Shown here: positions 23,053-35,559 of the stretch, one piece after another | Position numbering within the stretch: position 1 is the stretch's first letter | Layout of the letters: every line of letters begins with the position of its first letter | Assembly (NCBI GenBank): GCA_028023455.1 | Contig: JAQFVV010000013.1 | Span: forward strand, 12,624,579-12,688,578 | Reading direction: 5' to 3' | Source of the DNA: Epiperipatus broadwayi | Taxonomy: Eukaryota > Onychophora > Udeonychophora > Euonychophora > Peripatidae | DNA length: 64,000 nucleotides | The notes under the pieces: model-generated | The model's input: only the letters and a program-made list of their open reading frames with translations | Told to the model about the DNA's origin: nothing | Databases searched by the model: none | Translations under genes and position numbers: made by a program

Positions 23053-25250
23053 CTGGGATCCTTTAGCAAATCTTGACTCATTTGACTTTGAATTTTCCTC
23101 ATCCTCATCACTAATTTCATTACCACTTTCTGCAAATTTTATATTTCTTACTTTTAATCTGGGACTTCTTTTTAATGCATCAGATTTATTATCAATTTGT
23201 ACTTTACTTAAATTCGATGTTTTATTTGTATTTTGTGATCTATTTACATTTTGTGATTTATTGAGATTTTGAGATTTTTTTACACTTGGCATTTTATTTG
23301 AGTTCAAATTAAGTAAATATTGAGGTTTACGTATGACTGGTAATTTATTTACAACATTTAATTTACATGTTTCTTCTGTTTTACTATCTTTAACATTTTT
23401 GCTTTCTTTAGGTTGAATTGCTTTTGGAACTGTTTGTCCTCTTTTTGGGCGTGCAGCCAATACATTATTTTTTTGCTCTGTCTCTACAGAAGCTCTCGTC
23501 AATCTTCTTAAACTTTGTCGTGTTACCCTTTTAGGAGATTCTGGCAGTAATGACAGTTGAATAGAATCATATTCTGATTTCTCTTCTTCAGACATTTTAA
23601 TAGAAAGATCTTCATTTAATTTAATAGAATTGTCTTCTAAATTAACATTTGTGCAGTTTTTTTCTTTTTGTTTTTCAGCATTTTCACTAGCTTTTTTAGT
23701 TTTAATATCAACTTTTAATTTATCTTCTAATGCAGAATCAGTTTTAGTTTCTTCTTTGTTATCGATGCAGCTCATAATTTTTAATTCTTCAGCTGCTTCC
23801 TTCTTCATAGATTTCAAATTTTTTGTGCTAGATTTATTTTTTTCATTTTTTATATTACTTTCAACTACTATCATTGGCTCTTCAATTTTAGATGTTTCTT
23901 CTATTTTTATTTCTTTTTCTGATTGAATTATGTTTGTTTCTTTTTCTGATTCAGATATATTAAGCTCTTTTTCTGTTTTTACAATATTACATTGTTTTTT
24001 TGTTAAAATATCAATTTCTTTTTCCTTTTTAATTATCTCTGACTTTTGTTCTGATTTAATTTCCTCTGAAGCTTGTTCTTTTTTAATTATGTTACACATA
24101 ACTTTTTCATTTTTAATTTCTTTCATATCCTTTTCATTTTTACTTGTATTTTCACTCTTATTTGTTTTAGCTACACATATATCATTTTCTGTCTTGGTGA
24201 CAATTGTTTTGTGATCCGTTTTAATTTCATTTACTTCTTTTTTTATTTCTGATTTCACAATAACAGAATTAATATTGGGAATTTCACTTTCCAGTTTAGT
24301 ATTTTGAGAGTCTTTTTCAGGAAGTTTTTCTGATTTTATAACTGGTTTCTTTCTAATTTCAGGTTCCAAAACTTTTTCTGATTTTACAGCTGATTTCTTT
24401 TTAGTTTCAGGTTCCGAAACTTTTTCTGATTTTACATCTGATTTCTTTTTAGTTTCAGGTTCCAAAACTTTTTCAGATTTTACATCTGATTTCTTTTTAG
24501 TTTCAGGTTCCGAAACTTTTTCTGATTTTACATCTGATTTCTTTTTAGTTTCAGGTTCCGAAACTTTTTCGGATTTTACATCCGATTTCTTTTTAGTTTC
24601 ATGTTCTATTTTGTCCGGTTCTAATTGTAAAGGTTTATCAGATGAACTCTCAAGTGATTCTGTTTTAATATTGTTAACATTTTTTGAAGAAATTTCTTTT
24701 TTCATAATTGAATGATCTTTTGTGATGTTTTCACTGTCAGATAACTTTGATTTGTTTATAGATTTACAATTATGAGATTTACAACCATCACTGTTCTTAT
24801 CTAACACATCATTGGCACTACTTACAGTTTCTAAAGAATTATGTACTTCACAATTAGAGTCTTTTTTAATCTTGTTAATCTCTACAATTTTATCAGACTG
24901 TAATTTCTGACCATATTCTTTTATTTTTGAACTATTATCATCATTTGATATTGCAATTAATCCATTCTCCAGTTCTTTATTTCCTTTGGTTATAGTAGTA
25001 ACACTAACTGGACCATTTTCTTTCACTTTTTCTTTATGTGACTTGTAAATATCTTCCTGCTGAGATTCTGAATTTTCTATCAAATTTTTAGCCTCTTTCT
25101 CCTTTGTGTTGATACTTTCTTCTTCTTTTATACTAGTTTTATTACTTTCTTTTTCTTCACATTCAGAGTTTCCAGGATTGCCTATAGAAGAATTGTTCTT
25201 TAAGGCTGAACCTTCTGAAGTTGTTTCTTTGGTTTCCTGAGTATCTTTAT
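23053..25250 (-). CDS. RSF1: RSF1 homologue, long Lys/Glu/Ser-rich exon
   Basis: The exon is 2198 nt, bounded on the minus strand by an acceptor (TTTTATTTTAG) before 25250 and a donor (CAG/GTATTG) after 23053. Its first two bases complete a codon begun by the previous exon; 732 full codons follow. The protein is highly charged and probably disordered, as is the matching region of vertebrate RSF1. It contains six tandem 16-residue units of the type PETKKKSDVKSEKVSE (DNA about 24318-24605). Many copies of the hydrophobic-Lys-x-Glu SUMO-acceptor consensus occur (VKSE, IKSE, IKKE, IKNE). Toward the C-terminal end are basic SPKRVTRQSLRRLTR and KRSPRLKVR patches, then an acidic SDEDEE patch. The role by family is nucleosome spacing and assembly with the SNF2H/ISWI ATPase. 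PHD-finger exons should follow but are not in view. Confidence 0.9.
24318..24605 (-). repeat. RSF1: In-frame 48-bp tandem repeat within RSF1
   Basis: Six 48-bp units encode KKKSDVKSEKVSEPE-type repeats with conservative changes (S/L, D/A, and a diverged last unit with VIKSEKL). Five units hold VKSE and one IKSE, so the array multiplies a SUMO-acceptor-like motif. Near identity between neighbouring units points to recent expansion or homogenisation. Confidence 0.9.
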
Positions 25251-27786
25251 CTAAAATAAAAATATAAAAAATTAAAACAAGTTTAAATAGAGAGAAAAAT
25301 TTATATTAAAAAGTTGAACTAATTAAATATTTTCTCAGTAATTTAGTAGCTTAGTTCTATCTTGTATATAATCATAATTAAGTACAGACAAATAAAAAAA
25401 AAACCTGGTGACTATTTCTATGGTGATAAAAATAAAATGACAATGTTACTATGTGATTATAATTATTAATACATTATTATTACAAATTTCTACTGATACA
25501 CATTAATATAAATAACAATTATAAGTGAATGTTTAAAATTATAATATCTATGTAAGATTATAAAAAGACTAAATCTTCAGACTTATGTGGAATGGAGATT
25601 CCAGTTTTAAGATTTAAAATAGGATAAATTGAATTTTTCTTACGATTTGTAAATCATACCGATTAATATGATATTAAAAATGAAAAATATATTATTACAG
25701 TCAAGTGTACTTGAAGCACATATAAGAACTTAAATTTCTTTATAGCTAATTATAAATCATTATTGAGACTGAATTATCCTTAGTATTCGAACCCCATCCT
25801 CAGTCTGCTTTATGGCTTTTGCCTTTATAAATGAGGTCTAATATCAAAGTTGGAAGAGATGCATGTTTATGCATTCAGAAACCATCTTTAATTTTTTTTT
25901 ACAGCATACTTTGACAATATTGAAACTTTGTTATGTGGATTAAAGGAAAAGAGGATTAAACTATTCTTCATAAGCCTAACTGGTTCATAAAAGAAAATAA
26001 AAGAAAATTGGGGTGGGGGTGGGGTATCTCTTTTTTTTAATATAATATCATGAATTTCATAATCAGTGGTTATATTTATTGATTTCTGGATGCATATGCA
26101 CAAAAACAATTCAACCAATAATTTTATGTTCATGACTCCAAACAATGCATGCTTTAACACCGTCATGATTCTGGTATATTATCCAGTCAATAGTATCACT
26201 TTTTAACACATGTAAGGCAAACAGAAATACATGTAGAGAAAAAAAGTTCAACAAAATTATTTACATATTACAATGAGTTGAAGCCCCCCCCCCCCTTCTT
26301 CACCAAATTTTTAAATTTAAACTTAATTTGTAATTTTCCCCATAATACTTCAACAATAAAAGGGGAAAAAAAAATACTCTATGCAAATATATATTTTATA
26401 TTTGTGCTTTGCAATAAATACATAACTGACAACCTCAGAAACCACACATCAGTAAAGTCTTACATTAAAATAAGCTTGTAGATCAATAAAATCATGTATT
26501 ATACATAAATAAATAAAAAATTGCTAATAATTTAAAGTCCTATAATCAATATTTAATGCATTCAATTCTAATAATAGATTAGCTAATTGGAGAAGATGGA
26601 TGATAGCATTTCTGCAACTTACAGTTAATGTGCATTAGTATGCGAGACTAAAGTCTCCACATAGAAACCAAGTTTCATCTTGATGAACTCATACTTAAGA
26701 CAGTAGTACATCATGAAAATACACAATAAATCTCCCAGTAATATTATGGAGGATAGCAACACTGGGGCTATAAAGATGAGGGTCTTAGGCTTTTGAAATA
26801 AAAGCGAATACATGAAGTTGGGAACCATGAAACATCTCAAGTAAGTTATATTCTCTACAAAGCAACTTTCTCTTCACTTAAGAAATACAATAAAATTACT
26901 TCAATTTAACATTAAGAGTATATCAAAATCAAAAATAGAGACCTACTACAAATTAACTGTTTAGTATAACGCTGATTTCAACATTCTTTTAATAATGGTT
27001 ATTTTCTTAAAATTCCTATAATTTGCATGGATTAATAATAGAAGACATTCTAAACATGAATTTGGTTACTTTTGTTTCAAATTATCTTATAAATCAAACA
27101 ACTATTGAAGATAGTTCAAAATAATATTACAATCATCATTTGGATAAACAATTTTTATGTATGCAATGTTTACAAACTCTAGAATACAAATTGGTTTTAT
27201 TCTATGCTTCCAGATCTTCCTAGACCTGTATTTATATGAGATTTAAAATCTCATAAATGGTCTTTGGGCTATGTAAATGAGAATCAAGCTGGTTGTCAAC
27301 TCGAACAATAGATGAAAGTATTCAACATGCATTTTATGATATTAAGATAGAGAAATATTTCATTTGAGCAGATGGAAAACAGAAACAACTTCTGATTTAT
27401 GTTTTGTTTTGAAAAAAAATGGTTCATCATTATATTAATTGTTTTCTCCATAACCAACCTAAATATAGTTTAATTTCTCTTTGAATCAACATTCCTATAA
27501 TTAAACCTTATCCTATTCTGATATGGAATTTAAGAAAGAATTACTGGAGCTGATATACTGGATAGTTTGAACAAAATATTAATAGAGTCTCTCCAACTTC
27601 TTTTGATATAGTAAGTTTAACACACTCCTAATAACAGCTGACAAAGAATCCATCCCTCATTGATACTGTAAATAATTCATTCTGAGTTGAAATAAAACTA
27701 GCAATGCCATTTTAGCCAATTTTTGTGTACTAAAAGATCCAGAAATTTCTGACAAATTTGCTGATTTCATCATTCTACATCAAGTC
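25251..27786. other. RSF1 intron, no gene recognised
   Basis: AT-rich intronic DNA with a C12 run near 26284 and a TGGGGTGGGG run near 26010. Short frames at 25888-26166 and 26625-26840 lack family motifs. The block 27300-27700 may hold decayed retroelement sequence, but this was not resolved. Confidence 0.45.
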
Positions 27787-28019
27787 TTCCAAGATAATTA
27801 AATATTAGCCATCATCATTTTTATTTAATTTTAAATCATATAAGTATGTTAATCTACACATTTAAATATGGATAGGGAGAACATAATGAAGAACAGTACA
27901 AGTAGTTCACTGTTCTTCATTATGTTCTCCCTATCCATATTTAAATGTGTAGATTAACATACTTATACGATTTAAAATTAAATAAAAATGATGATGGCTA
28001 ATATTTAATTATCTTGGAA
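27787..28019. repeat. Near-perfect 111-bp palindrome with 11-bp loop
   Basis: Arms at 27787-27897 and 27909-28019 are inverted copies with a single mismatch (ATATAAG against CTTATACG); the loop is ACAAGTAGTTC. Similarity stops sharply outside the arms. There are no transposon-like terminal motifs or obvious target duplication. It sits inside the large RSF1 intron, so the pre-mRNA would contain a stable 111-bp hairpin. The near identity implies very recent formation, active gene conversion, or an assembly or cloning artefact. Confidence 0.9.
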
Positions 28020-28476
28020 TATTTCTTGAAATTATCACGTTAAAAAAATTCTTAAATACTAACATAGGGCTATATTTTTCTTCTGAGACAAACTCGTACA
28101 AGCTTCCTTTACCCTTTTATTCACGTAACTTCAGCAAAACTTTTTATCCATTCATATCAGATGATCTCATTTTAGACCTCTTGAAATCTGTTTATGATTC
28201 AGTGCATCACTTCAATTGTCCAACTACAATCATTTCTTCAAACAACATGAGCAATAACTCCATTTTAAATTCTTAACTGTTTCAAAGATGGTAAAACATA
28301 TTTGTTTTTACAGTCATATATTTCACTATTGATTCTTTCTTATTAATAGTAATGCACTTCTGTTTATACTATACTGAGTAGTCTGAAATATCTATATTAT
28401 TTTTCTATTAGGTTTCCACATCTCAGACATAAGTGCATTTATTAAAATCCCTTTAACATGAAGTAATTTTTATTGA

Positions 28477-30298
28477 ACCTTTGAGCCCGAAGCGCCCCTG
28501 CGAGCCCCTGAACAAAAATTTAGACTTTCAACTGAGTTTGCACGGAATCGGTACATATTATACTTACGATTCTCAGATCATTCGATCGGCCATCTTGTAA
28601 CGGTTAAAATGAGCTATAACTTTTTTTTTATGATAAAATTTGGATTTTTTATGAAAGTTTTTGTAAAGTACACTTTTTAATTTTTTTTTTTTTTCTTTTG
28701 TTTTTTAGATTTAATGACCGTAAATATGATTCACGGTCCAGTGAACTTGTTTTTCGGTGTAATACTCTTAGTAGAAATAAATTTTTTTGTAAAAAAAAGG
28801 TTAAAGCTTAAAAATAATAAAAAAAAATTATATCAAAAACGTATATGGATTACTGTTGGATTTATACATAACAATAATGCCTTTTGATGCCTTCATAATT
28901 GGATTCAAATTTGAAAGTCATGCTAATATTTACACAGGATTCTGTGAGTACTCCTTTTATTATTATTATTTTTATTATTAAATATTGTTTTCTATAATTA
29001 AATATAATTAAAACTAACATATATATGATATAATACAGGTAGTAATACAGGTGAAATAATATAAAAATGTTTATTTTAATATTTTTTTGACCTAGTTCTA
29101 GAACTCTTTTTATAAAAATGATAAATTTTTATATAAAAAGCACATTTGAAAATTGAGAATCTTTTACCTCAATTTGTTTTATGACCTACTTTTTATTACT
29201 TTTTTTTATATATAGATATAATATATATATGATAAAATACAGGTAAAATAATATAAAAACGTTTTTTGAATTATTTTTCTCACCTAGTTTATAACTCTTT
29301 ATTATATATATATATACACATACAAAACAATATATACACAATAGAATTATATATATATTCAAAAAAGAATATATATATATACGATAGAATTTGATATATA
29401 CATATAGAAAACAATATATATATATATACGATAAAATTTTAGACAATATATTTGAAAATATAAAAACATGCACATCCACACTCATCATATACCAAGACAC
29501 CCACTCTCATATTTCATCTTCCACACATATACAATCAGTGCTCATAATAAATTTGTTTATTTTGATATTTATTGATTTTTCTTGTTTTCATTTTATCTTG
29601 GAGAAATTTTTGCTTGATATTTATTTTATGAATACATTTTATTTAGTTGAAAAGAATACACATTTTAGGTCACACACCATTTTTCACTAATATAATATAA
29701 TAAAAGTAATATATAATAATATTATACTATACTATACATTACTAAATAATTTACTAAAGTCCTCAACATCTTGTAAATTATTTCTGTTATTTTTTTCCCC
29801 ACTAAAAACCAAACATATTTCTAACAAATACCTGCATGCAAGGACAACCAAACATTTCTAGCATATACTCTGTTGCAAAAGTAGAACATGTAGGGCAGCT
29901 AGTAAAAATTGAAGTTACCAATCACACTGTTTTTGTAATTTTTGCATAGAAAAATTACCTCAGGTAAGACATATTATATATCATTTTTTTCAGCATTTTG
30001 AGATGCATGTGATGAAGCTGTCTATGAAATTGTAATTTTGAGTTATACCTTTCAAAATTGAGAATTTGTGAACCAATGTAAAAATAAATATGTTTAAAAA
30101 TGTAAAAAATCTCCTTTTTTAATTATTATTTTTTTTTTGGTAATGACTATTTTATCAGCTTTATTACATTCTTTCATATTTGCACTTTCTAAAAATGTAT
30201 ATATATATATTTATTGTAATAAATTAGAAATTTCATTTAAAATTATATGTCCTGTAATTGTTTTTTGACATTCAAAATGGCCACCGAGGCCCTAAGGG
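28477..30298. mobile_element. piggyBac-like non-autonomous element
   Basis: The right end reads GAGGCCCTAAGGG followed by TTAA (30299-30302). The left end reads ACCTTTGAGCCCGAAGCG preceded by TTGA (28473-28476), one base from TTAA. Inverted ends beginning CCCTT or ACCTT next to TTAA are characteristic of the piggyBac superfamily. The inverted repeats are imperfect here. The interior is AT-rich with long TA runs (29300-29440) and no transposase. The right border lies against a LINE remnant. Confidence 0.45.
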
Positions 30299-30302
30299 TT
30301 AA

Positions 30303-30640
30303 AATGCATCACAAAAGTTTATTCTATGATTAATTTCATCCATTATGCTTCCATCTCTTTTAATAATTTGTCCAAAGTAATTACAATTATTAATTTCTTC
30401 TAATTTATTAGTATCAATCTTTATTCCCCTCCTCACTTTTTTTTTAAAAAAAAACCCATCGAAAATGACTAACATTTTCATTTTTATCCTTCATTTTCTT
30501 TTGTGTTGAAATGTTTTTAATACATCTTCAGCATTACTTGCAAAATAATTACATCTCTAACAAATTCCACATGATTTAATTAATCTCTAGCAATTTACTT
30601 CCATTTTAACTCACAAAATATTTTTTACAAAATTTTTTGG
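30303..30640 (-). pseudogene. RTE-like LINE remnant
   Basis: The minus strand encodes IKIDTNKLEEINNCNYFGQI then RDGSIMDEINHRI. This is the usual post-palm segment of RTE-like endonuclease-reverse transcriptases (KYLGSIIxxDG, EIxxRI). The same segment is seen in the better preserved copies at 35560-38450 and 59690-62760. Confidence 0.65.
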
Positions 30641-30689
30641 AGAATAATCACCTTCTTTACATTTTTATCAACAATTGCTGACCATCAAC

Positions 30690-30900
30690 AGAAACACAAA
30701 CACAAATTTGAGCCCTCTAAGGCCGACATCGTGTGCACAGAAAGAAATGATGTCAAGAGGAAGGTCAAAGAAGCATGTTTCATCACCAACGATGCCAGAG
30801 CAATAAACAGAAAGGATACGTGCTTCGCGATTTCGAAAAAATGGATGATATAAGCGATTTGCATGCATTTGCATATAGTTAACAATATGAAAAGGACTAT
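30690..30900 (+). pseudogene. Penelope-like element C-terminal fragment
   Basis: Plus-strand translation gives KFEPSKADIVCTERNDVKRK, then VKEACFITNDARAINRK and DTCFAIS. This matches the C-terminal tail of the Penelope GIY-YIG protein at 17060-17650 (FEPTMARALCTERNDMK, KIKEACFIAND, AQNR). Only the tail remains; a stop follows near 30850. Confidence 0.7.
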
Positions 30901-33493
30901 GAATATGGAGCTGCAAGGGCTCTGAAAGCGCTAAATCTAAAAGATAGAATAGATAATAAAAGCCTACTAATTAATAAACTTAAAAGTTTCACCGTAACAC
31001 AATTAGTTTTAGCGTATTAGTAATTAATAAAATCATATAAATTAATCCCCACTTTTGTATTTTGATAAATATTCCTCAGAATTAAACAATATTAGGTTTT
31101 AATCATAATCTTCCAAAAATTTAAAACCATGCATAAACGATTATAAAATAATACTATTTTTTTAATTTTCAAATTTGTTGCACCTTTCTACAACTCTCTT
31201 TAATATTTAATTGTAATTTATTATGCTATAACTATTTTTAAGTCCAGTATGTTATTTTAATAATTTTTATTAGACATTCATTAAACTAGAAATATTATTC
31301 ATTACAGTATGTTATTTTGTTTGACATACATCTAACATCTCTATAATAATGTTAGTAAATGTATTACATAGAATTGATAGAAGAATGACTGATAAAACAT
31401 CAATCTTTATTTTTTTAAAAACAAACTTATTTTTTATCTTCTTATCGAATTAAACAAATCAAAATTATGAACAATAAAACCACCCCAATATCTAATCATT
31501 CAATATGGTTTTTTAAAGAATTTAAAAACAAATACAAAATAATTACCGCAATACAAAAATATTATATAATGTCAAAATTTTTTTTACATATTATATATTA
31601 TCAATATGTTAAATATAAATACAAACAATAACAGCATAACAAAAACATTTTTCTTTTCTTAAAAAAAAAATAAAATTTATTGTACTTTTATTATTTTGAA
31701 TTCATTTTTAAACCTTTAAAAAAGGACATATTAAATGGTTGAAATGATTTTTTAAAATAAATGAAGATTGATATTTTATTTTTTAACTATAGAAATTGAA
31801 TCAAATTTAATAAAAAAGCATATAACAAATAGGGTTTCTTGGATATATATTTTAAAAATGATAAATTTGTCATTCCTAATATTCACTTTATCACTTTCTA
31901 AAATAGCAATTCCATTATTGCCTTCTTGCAATCATCTATTATATCCTTATTATTAAGCCATTTGGTATAAAACTTTGTTAATAGCTTCTCTTATCTTCTC
32001 CTTTTAATTGTTCTTACAATTTGTTTGGTTCTTTTTTATAAAGGATTTCCTATCTTCATATTAATTTCATTCAACTTTGAGCCATCCTCAGTGTTTTAAT
32101 ATTTTAAAATAATTAGCAAGTTGTAATATAAATTCAGTAAAATATTTCTGAAATTTAGGTTTCTTTCTCTAGTTTTACGTTATCACATATCTTACATCTT
32201 ACTAGCAATGATCACTATTATAAGTAAATTAATCTTAAAAAAATTTTTTTTGTTTTTAAAATACAATCCCCACTCTGCTGATCCTTTTTTTTGAAAGTTC
32301 TGTGCCAATTTCCTCTTTAGATTTTTCTTAAAATATATATATAGTTTTTAATGTCAGCCAAATTCCATTGAATTCACATCCAAATTTATTCTTTTCACTT
32401 TCATTTTTCAAAGCCTGTTCAAAATCATTACATATATCTATATATTTATAATTTTCATTTTATTATACACTAAATTTAATCACATGAATAAAGACTTCTG
32501 GAAAAAACAAATGATTCCAAGAAGCATTTCATGATGAACCAGTACTCATCAATTGGACCAGGTCATAACCTAAAATTATCATATGCCTTCATTATTCTTA
32601 CTTAGTATTTATCAATATCAAATTATTGCAATTTATTATGAAGGTCCCAAACTTATTGCACATACAATTATGATGCCATCATCACCAGATAAATACTTGT
32701 GTGCAGAAGTGTGGCGCCTTCAGAATAAACTGTAATAATTTAGATAATAGTGCATTACTTTTTCAAAAAAATAATCATTTGTTGCATGAACTAAATTACT
32801 GCAATGTGTAACTTTTATTAAAATGAATAATTAATCTTGCTACTCTATCTACTATTTAACCCCAATGTATTGTTATTTTATTTTATATTTTGTGCCTTCA
32901 TAGTAAAATACGTGTACATTTTTTTAATTGTTTATTTCTGATCTTCATCATAGATAGTCAAATATACACTGAACTACAATGTAATACTTGTTTTAATATG
33001 ACAACAAAGTAATATGATGATGCTCTCTATCTGTATATAAAAATGTATTTCAATATATTAAAATGCATGTTCATTCATCTTCATATAAATAATTTCATAA
33101 TTTTAAACTTTTTGGTCAATGTTTGAAAATAATGTAAAAATTTAAAATAAAACAGACTTCATATTTGTTAGATAATTAAAATGGAATACATTCTGAGATT
33201 AAAAATCAAATTTACAATATTATTAGTTATCACTTTATAAATTCATTTCTGCAGATATGCTCTATATTTATCCTCAAAGTCAGTGACAAATAAAAAGTTA
33301 AAAATGTTAAGTAAAATATTTCAATAGGCTAAATACATAAAATGTTTTGCAAAATAAATATAGTAAATAAATGTGGAGAAAACAGCTTCAATCATTATGC
33401 TTGAAATATTCAATATTTAATTATCTAAATAAAAAAATTGACAACAGCTTGATTGATTTACCAATATTAATATGGACTGAATATTGTATTTAC
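30901..33493. other. RSF1 intron, no gene recognised
   Basis: AT-rich intronic sequence. No domain, terminal repeat or RNA gene could be supported. Confidence 0.45.
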
Positions 33494-33691
33494 CTGGATA
33501 ACTGTCAACACTCAAAGGCAACTGATAATAGTTGATATTACATATATATACTACAAAGTGATTTGTCAATTTTTTCACATTAGATGTTAACCAAACAGCA
33601 CAAGTTTCATGCGGGATAACTGGAGCTGTTCGTTTTCCAGATTTGATTACATATATTTCAAAATGCATAAATCGTAAATGCCAGCAGCAAT
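33494..33691 (-). CDS. Possible RSF1 cassette exon (198 bp)
   Basis: On the minus strand the segment runs from an acceptor-like ACCAG to a donor CAG/GTAAAT with no stop. It begins with two bases that complete a codon and ends with one base. These phases equal the junction between the 33911-34020 exon and the 23053-25250 exon, so it could be included or skipped without changing frame. It would add 66 codons, including GKRTAPVIPHETCAVWL and NYYQLPLSVDSYPG. The sequence is not Lys/Glu-rich like its neighbours and matches no RSF1 domain I know. The tract before the acceptor is a weak pyrimidine tract. It may be an exonised repeat or a chance open frame. Confidence 0.3.
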
Positions 33692-33910
33692 CTGGTTATT
33701 ATGTGTAAATCACACCACCAAAACCAATGCTTACATAGATCAATAAAATAACAACAATCTGCTATTAAGACAATACTCAAATTAGATAAATCAATTTATT
33801 TAAACATTAGCTGTGTTGATGTGATTTTTATAGCAATATATACTTATATTATGTATAATTATCAAAATTTCAGAATAAAAATTTCCATATTACTAAAAAT
33901 AAAAGAATAC

Positions 33911-34020
33911 CTCCATTATTATCTTTGGTATTGTCCACATTGCCGTCTGTTGTAGGCTCTTTAGGTTTTTCAATAGAAGCTGAAAGAGTATTGATTAAAG
34001 TGGCCAACTGCTCACGATCA
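33911..34020 (-). CDS. RSF1: RSF1 homologue, exon after the WHIM segment
   Basis: The 110-nt exon lies between an acceptor (TTTTTTTTCTAG) and a donor (GAG/GTATTC) on the minus strand. Its first base completes the split codon from 39615-39820 as AGT; 36 codons and one extra base follow. It encodes DREQLATLINTLSASIEKPK, equivalent to the NRNELAETLALLKAQID segment after the WHIM motif in vertebrate RSF1. An acidic and polar tail follows. The neighbouring exons fit in phase on both sides. Confidence 0.88.
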
Positions 34021-35559
34021 CTAGAAAAAAAATTCCAATCACTTATTGTATAATTTTAAAAAATAATTTCATGTATTCGTTGAAATTATTACTATTAGCT
34101 TTTCACTATCATAATAGTGTCAAATCATGTTTGTTTAAAAAATTTGGAACTGTTGTGAAAGTTACAATATGTAATTACTAAAGTTAGATAAAATAAAAAA
34201 AGTATTTAATATATTAGCATTACTTTTGATATTATATAGCCCAAAAACAGAGAAATCCCTATAAATACATTTTTTTTTCTTTTACAGATAGAATCATAAG
34301 AAGATAAGAAGTATGTGACAGAAAGTTTGATTTAAGTTTCAAAATCTTAAATCACAACTGTCAAAGTTTAAAAGAAATAAAAATAGGTGGTGCCTGTCTT
34401 GCTGGAGCATTAGTGTTCAATTTCAGAACTGTTTAATTAATGACAGAATTTGTAAGGATAATGACTGCAATTGATAAAGAGAAGATAAAAATAGAACTGA
34501 CTGTGAGAGGAAACAAATATTTTCAAAAATAGACATCAAAAAAGATATGAAGGCAGGGGGACATGAAACATACTGGAACAAAATATTAAAAAACAGATAA
34601 CTAGAAATGTTATGTGATTATACAAATCAATGTTTACCCTTATTCCAATGATGTCTATAATTACCAAAAGCCTATCGATCAGACAGTCTTTTCCCGACTG
34701 CAAATTGGGTAGCAGATTATCATGTCTTGAACAGCCATATTGTGACAGCTTCTTGAACAAAATTTTACTTTGCATAGAAGCAAAAAAACTATTTAAATAT
34801 TTTTAAAAAACAATATGTTGAAATCATTATCAATCTTCTAAAATGATAATATTCCATTTCATATAGCCTACATCTTCAATACTGGTTTAATCACCTGAAT
34901 TCAATAGCAAGGAGTCTCTGTGATAATAACCAATAACATTTTTCAAAAAAACTTTACAATTATCTCCCTTAGGCATGCCTTAGTATTCCTCTAAACATTG
35001 TTGAAATATTATATAATTCAATCTCAAAGAATAAAAGCAATTGCAAACAGTAGCCCCATATCTTATGAATGAAAGTAATAGATATTCCAATCATTTGTTC
35101 ACATAAGATTTAATTTATAAAGGTTTATAAATTTCATATATAGTTTTTTATGTTTACATGTGATAGATTATTAAACAAATAAACAATAACATCTATGCCT
35201 TATTATATTTTTATCTTGAAGAATGCATAGTTTTAATTTTTAAAAATTTGAAAATAAAATAAATAATTAATTAATTTATATATGTAACTAATCTTAAAAA
35301 TAATTATTATTTATTTATATTAGTAATAATAGTCATATATCTGTTTATATTCCTAAGTATCACTTTAAAATTTAAATGTTTAAATAAGAAAGAGGCTATG
35401 TTTTTAAATATAAATTATTTTAAAATTTTGATAATTTATATGTCATGATCATTATCATTTTCAACTATTATTGATCCATTGCAGAATAAAAATTTATTTT
35501 TCCATGCTAAATCCTTACATCCAGATTCTCCATTCTCTTTCTCCAAAACATACCAGAAA
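34021..35559. other. RSF1 intron, no gene recognised
   Basis: AT-rich intronic DNA. The open stretch 34536-34775 shows no recognisable motif. Confidence 0.4.

Noticed and set aside
23630-24214. Two plus-strand open frames rich in Phe and Ser that look like membrane proteins
   Set aside because: They are antisense to the Lys/Glu-rich RSF1 exon; AAA and GAA codons read backwards give TTT and TTC. No independent support.
29186-29690. Overlapping Tyr/Ile-rich open frames on both strands
   Set aside because: They are generated by TA dinucleotide runs that encode Tyr-Ile repeats in any frame.
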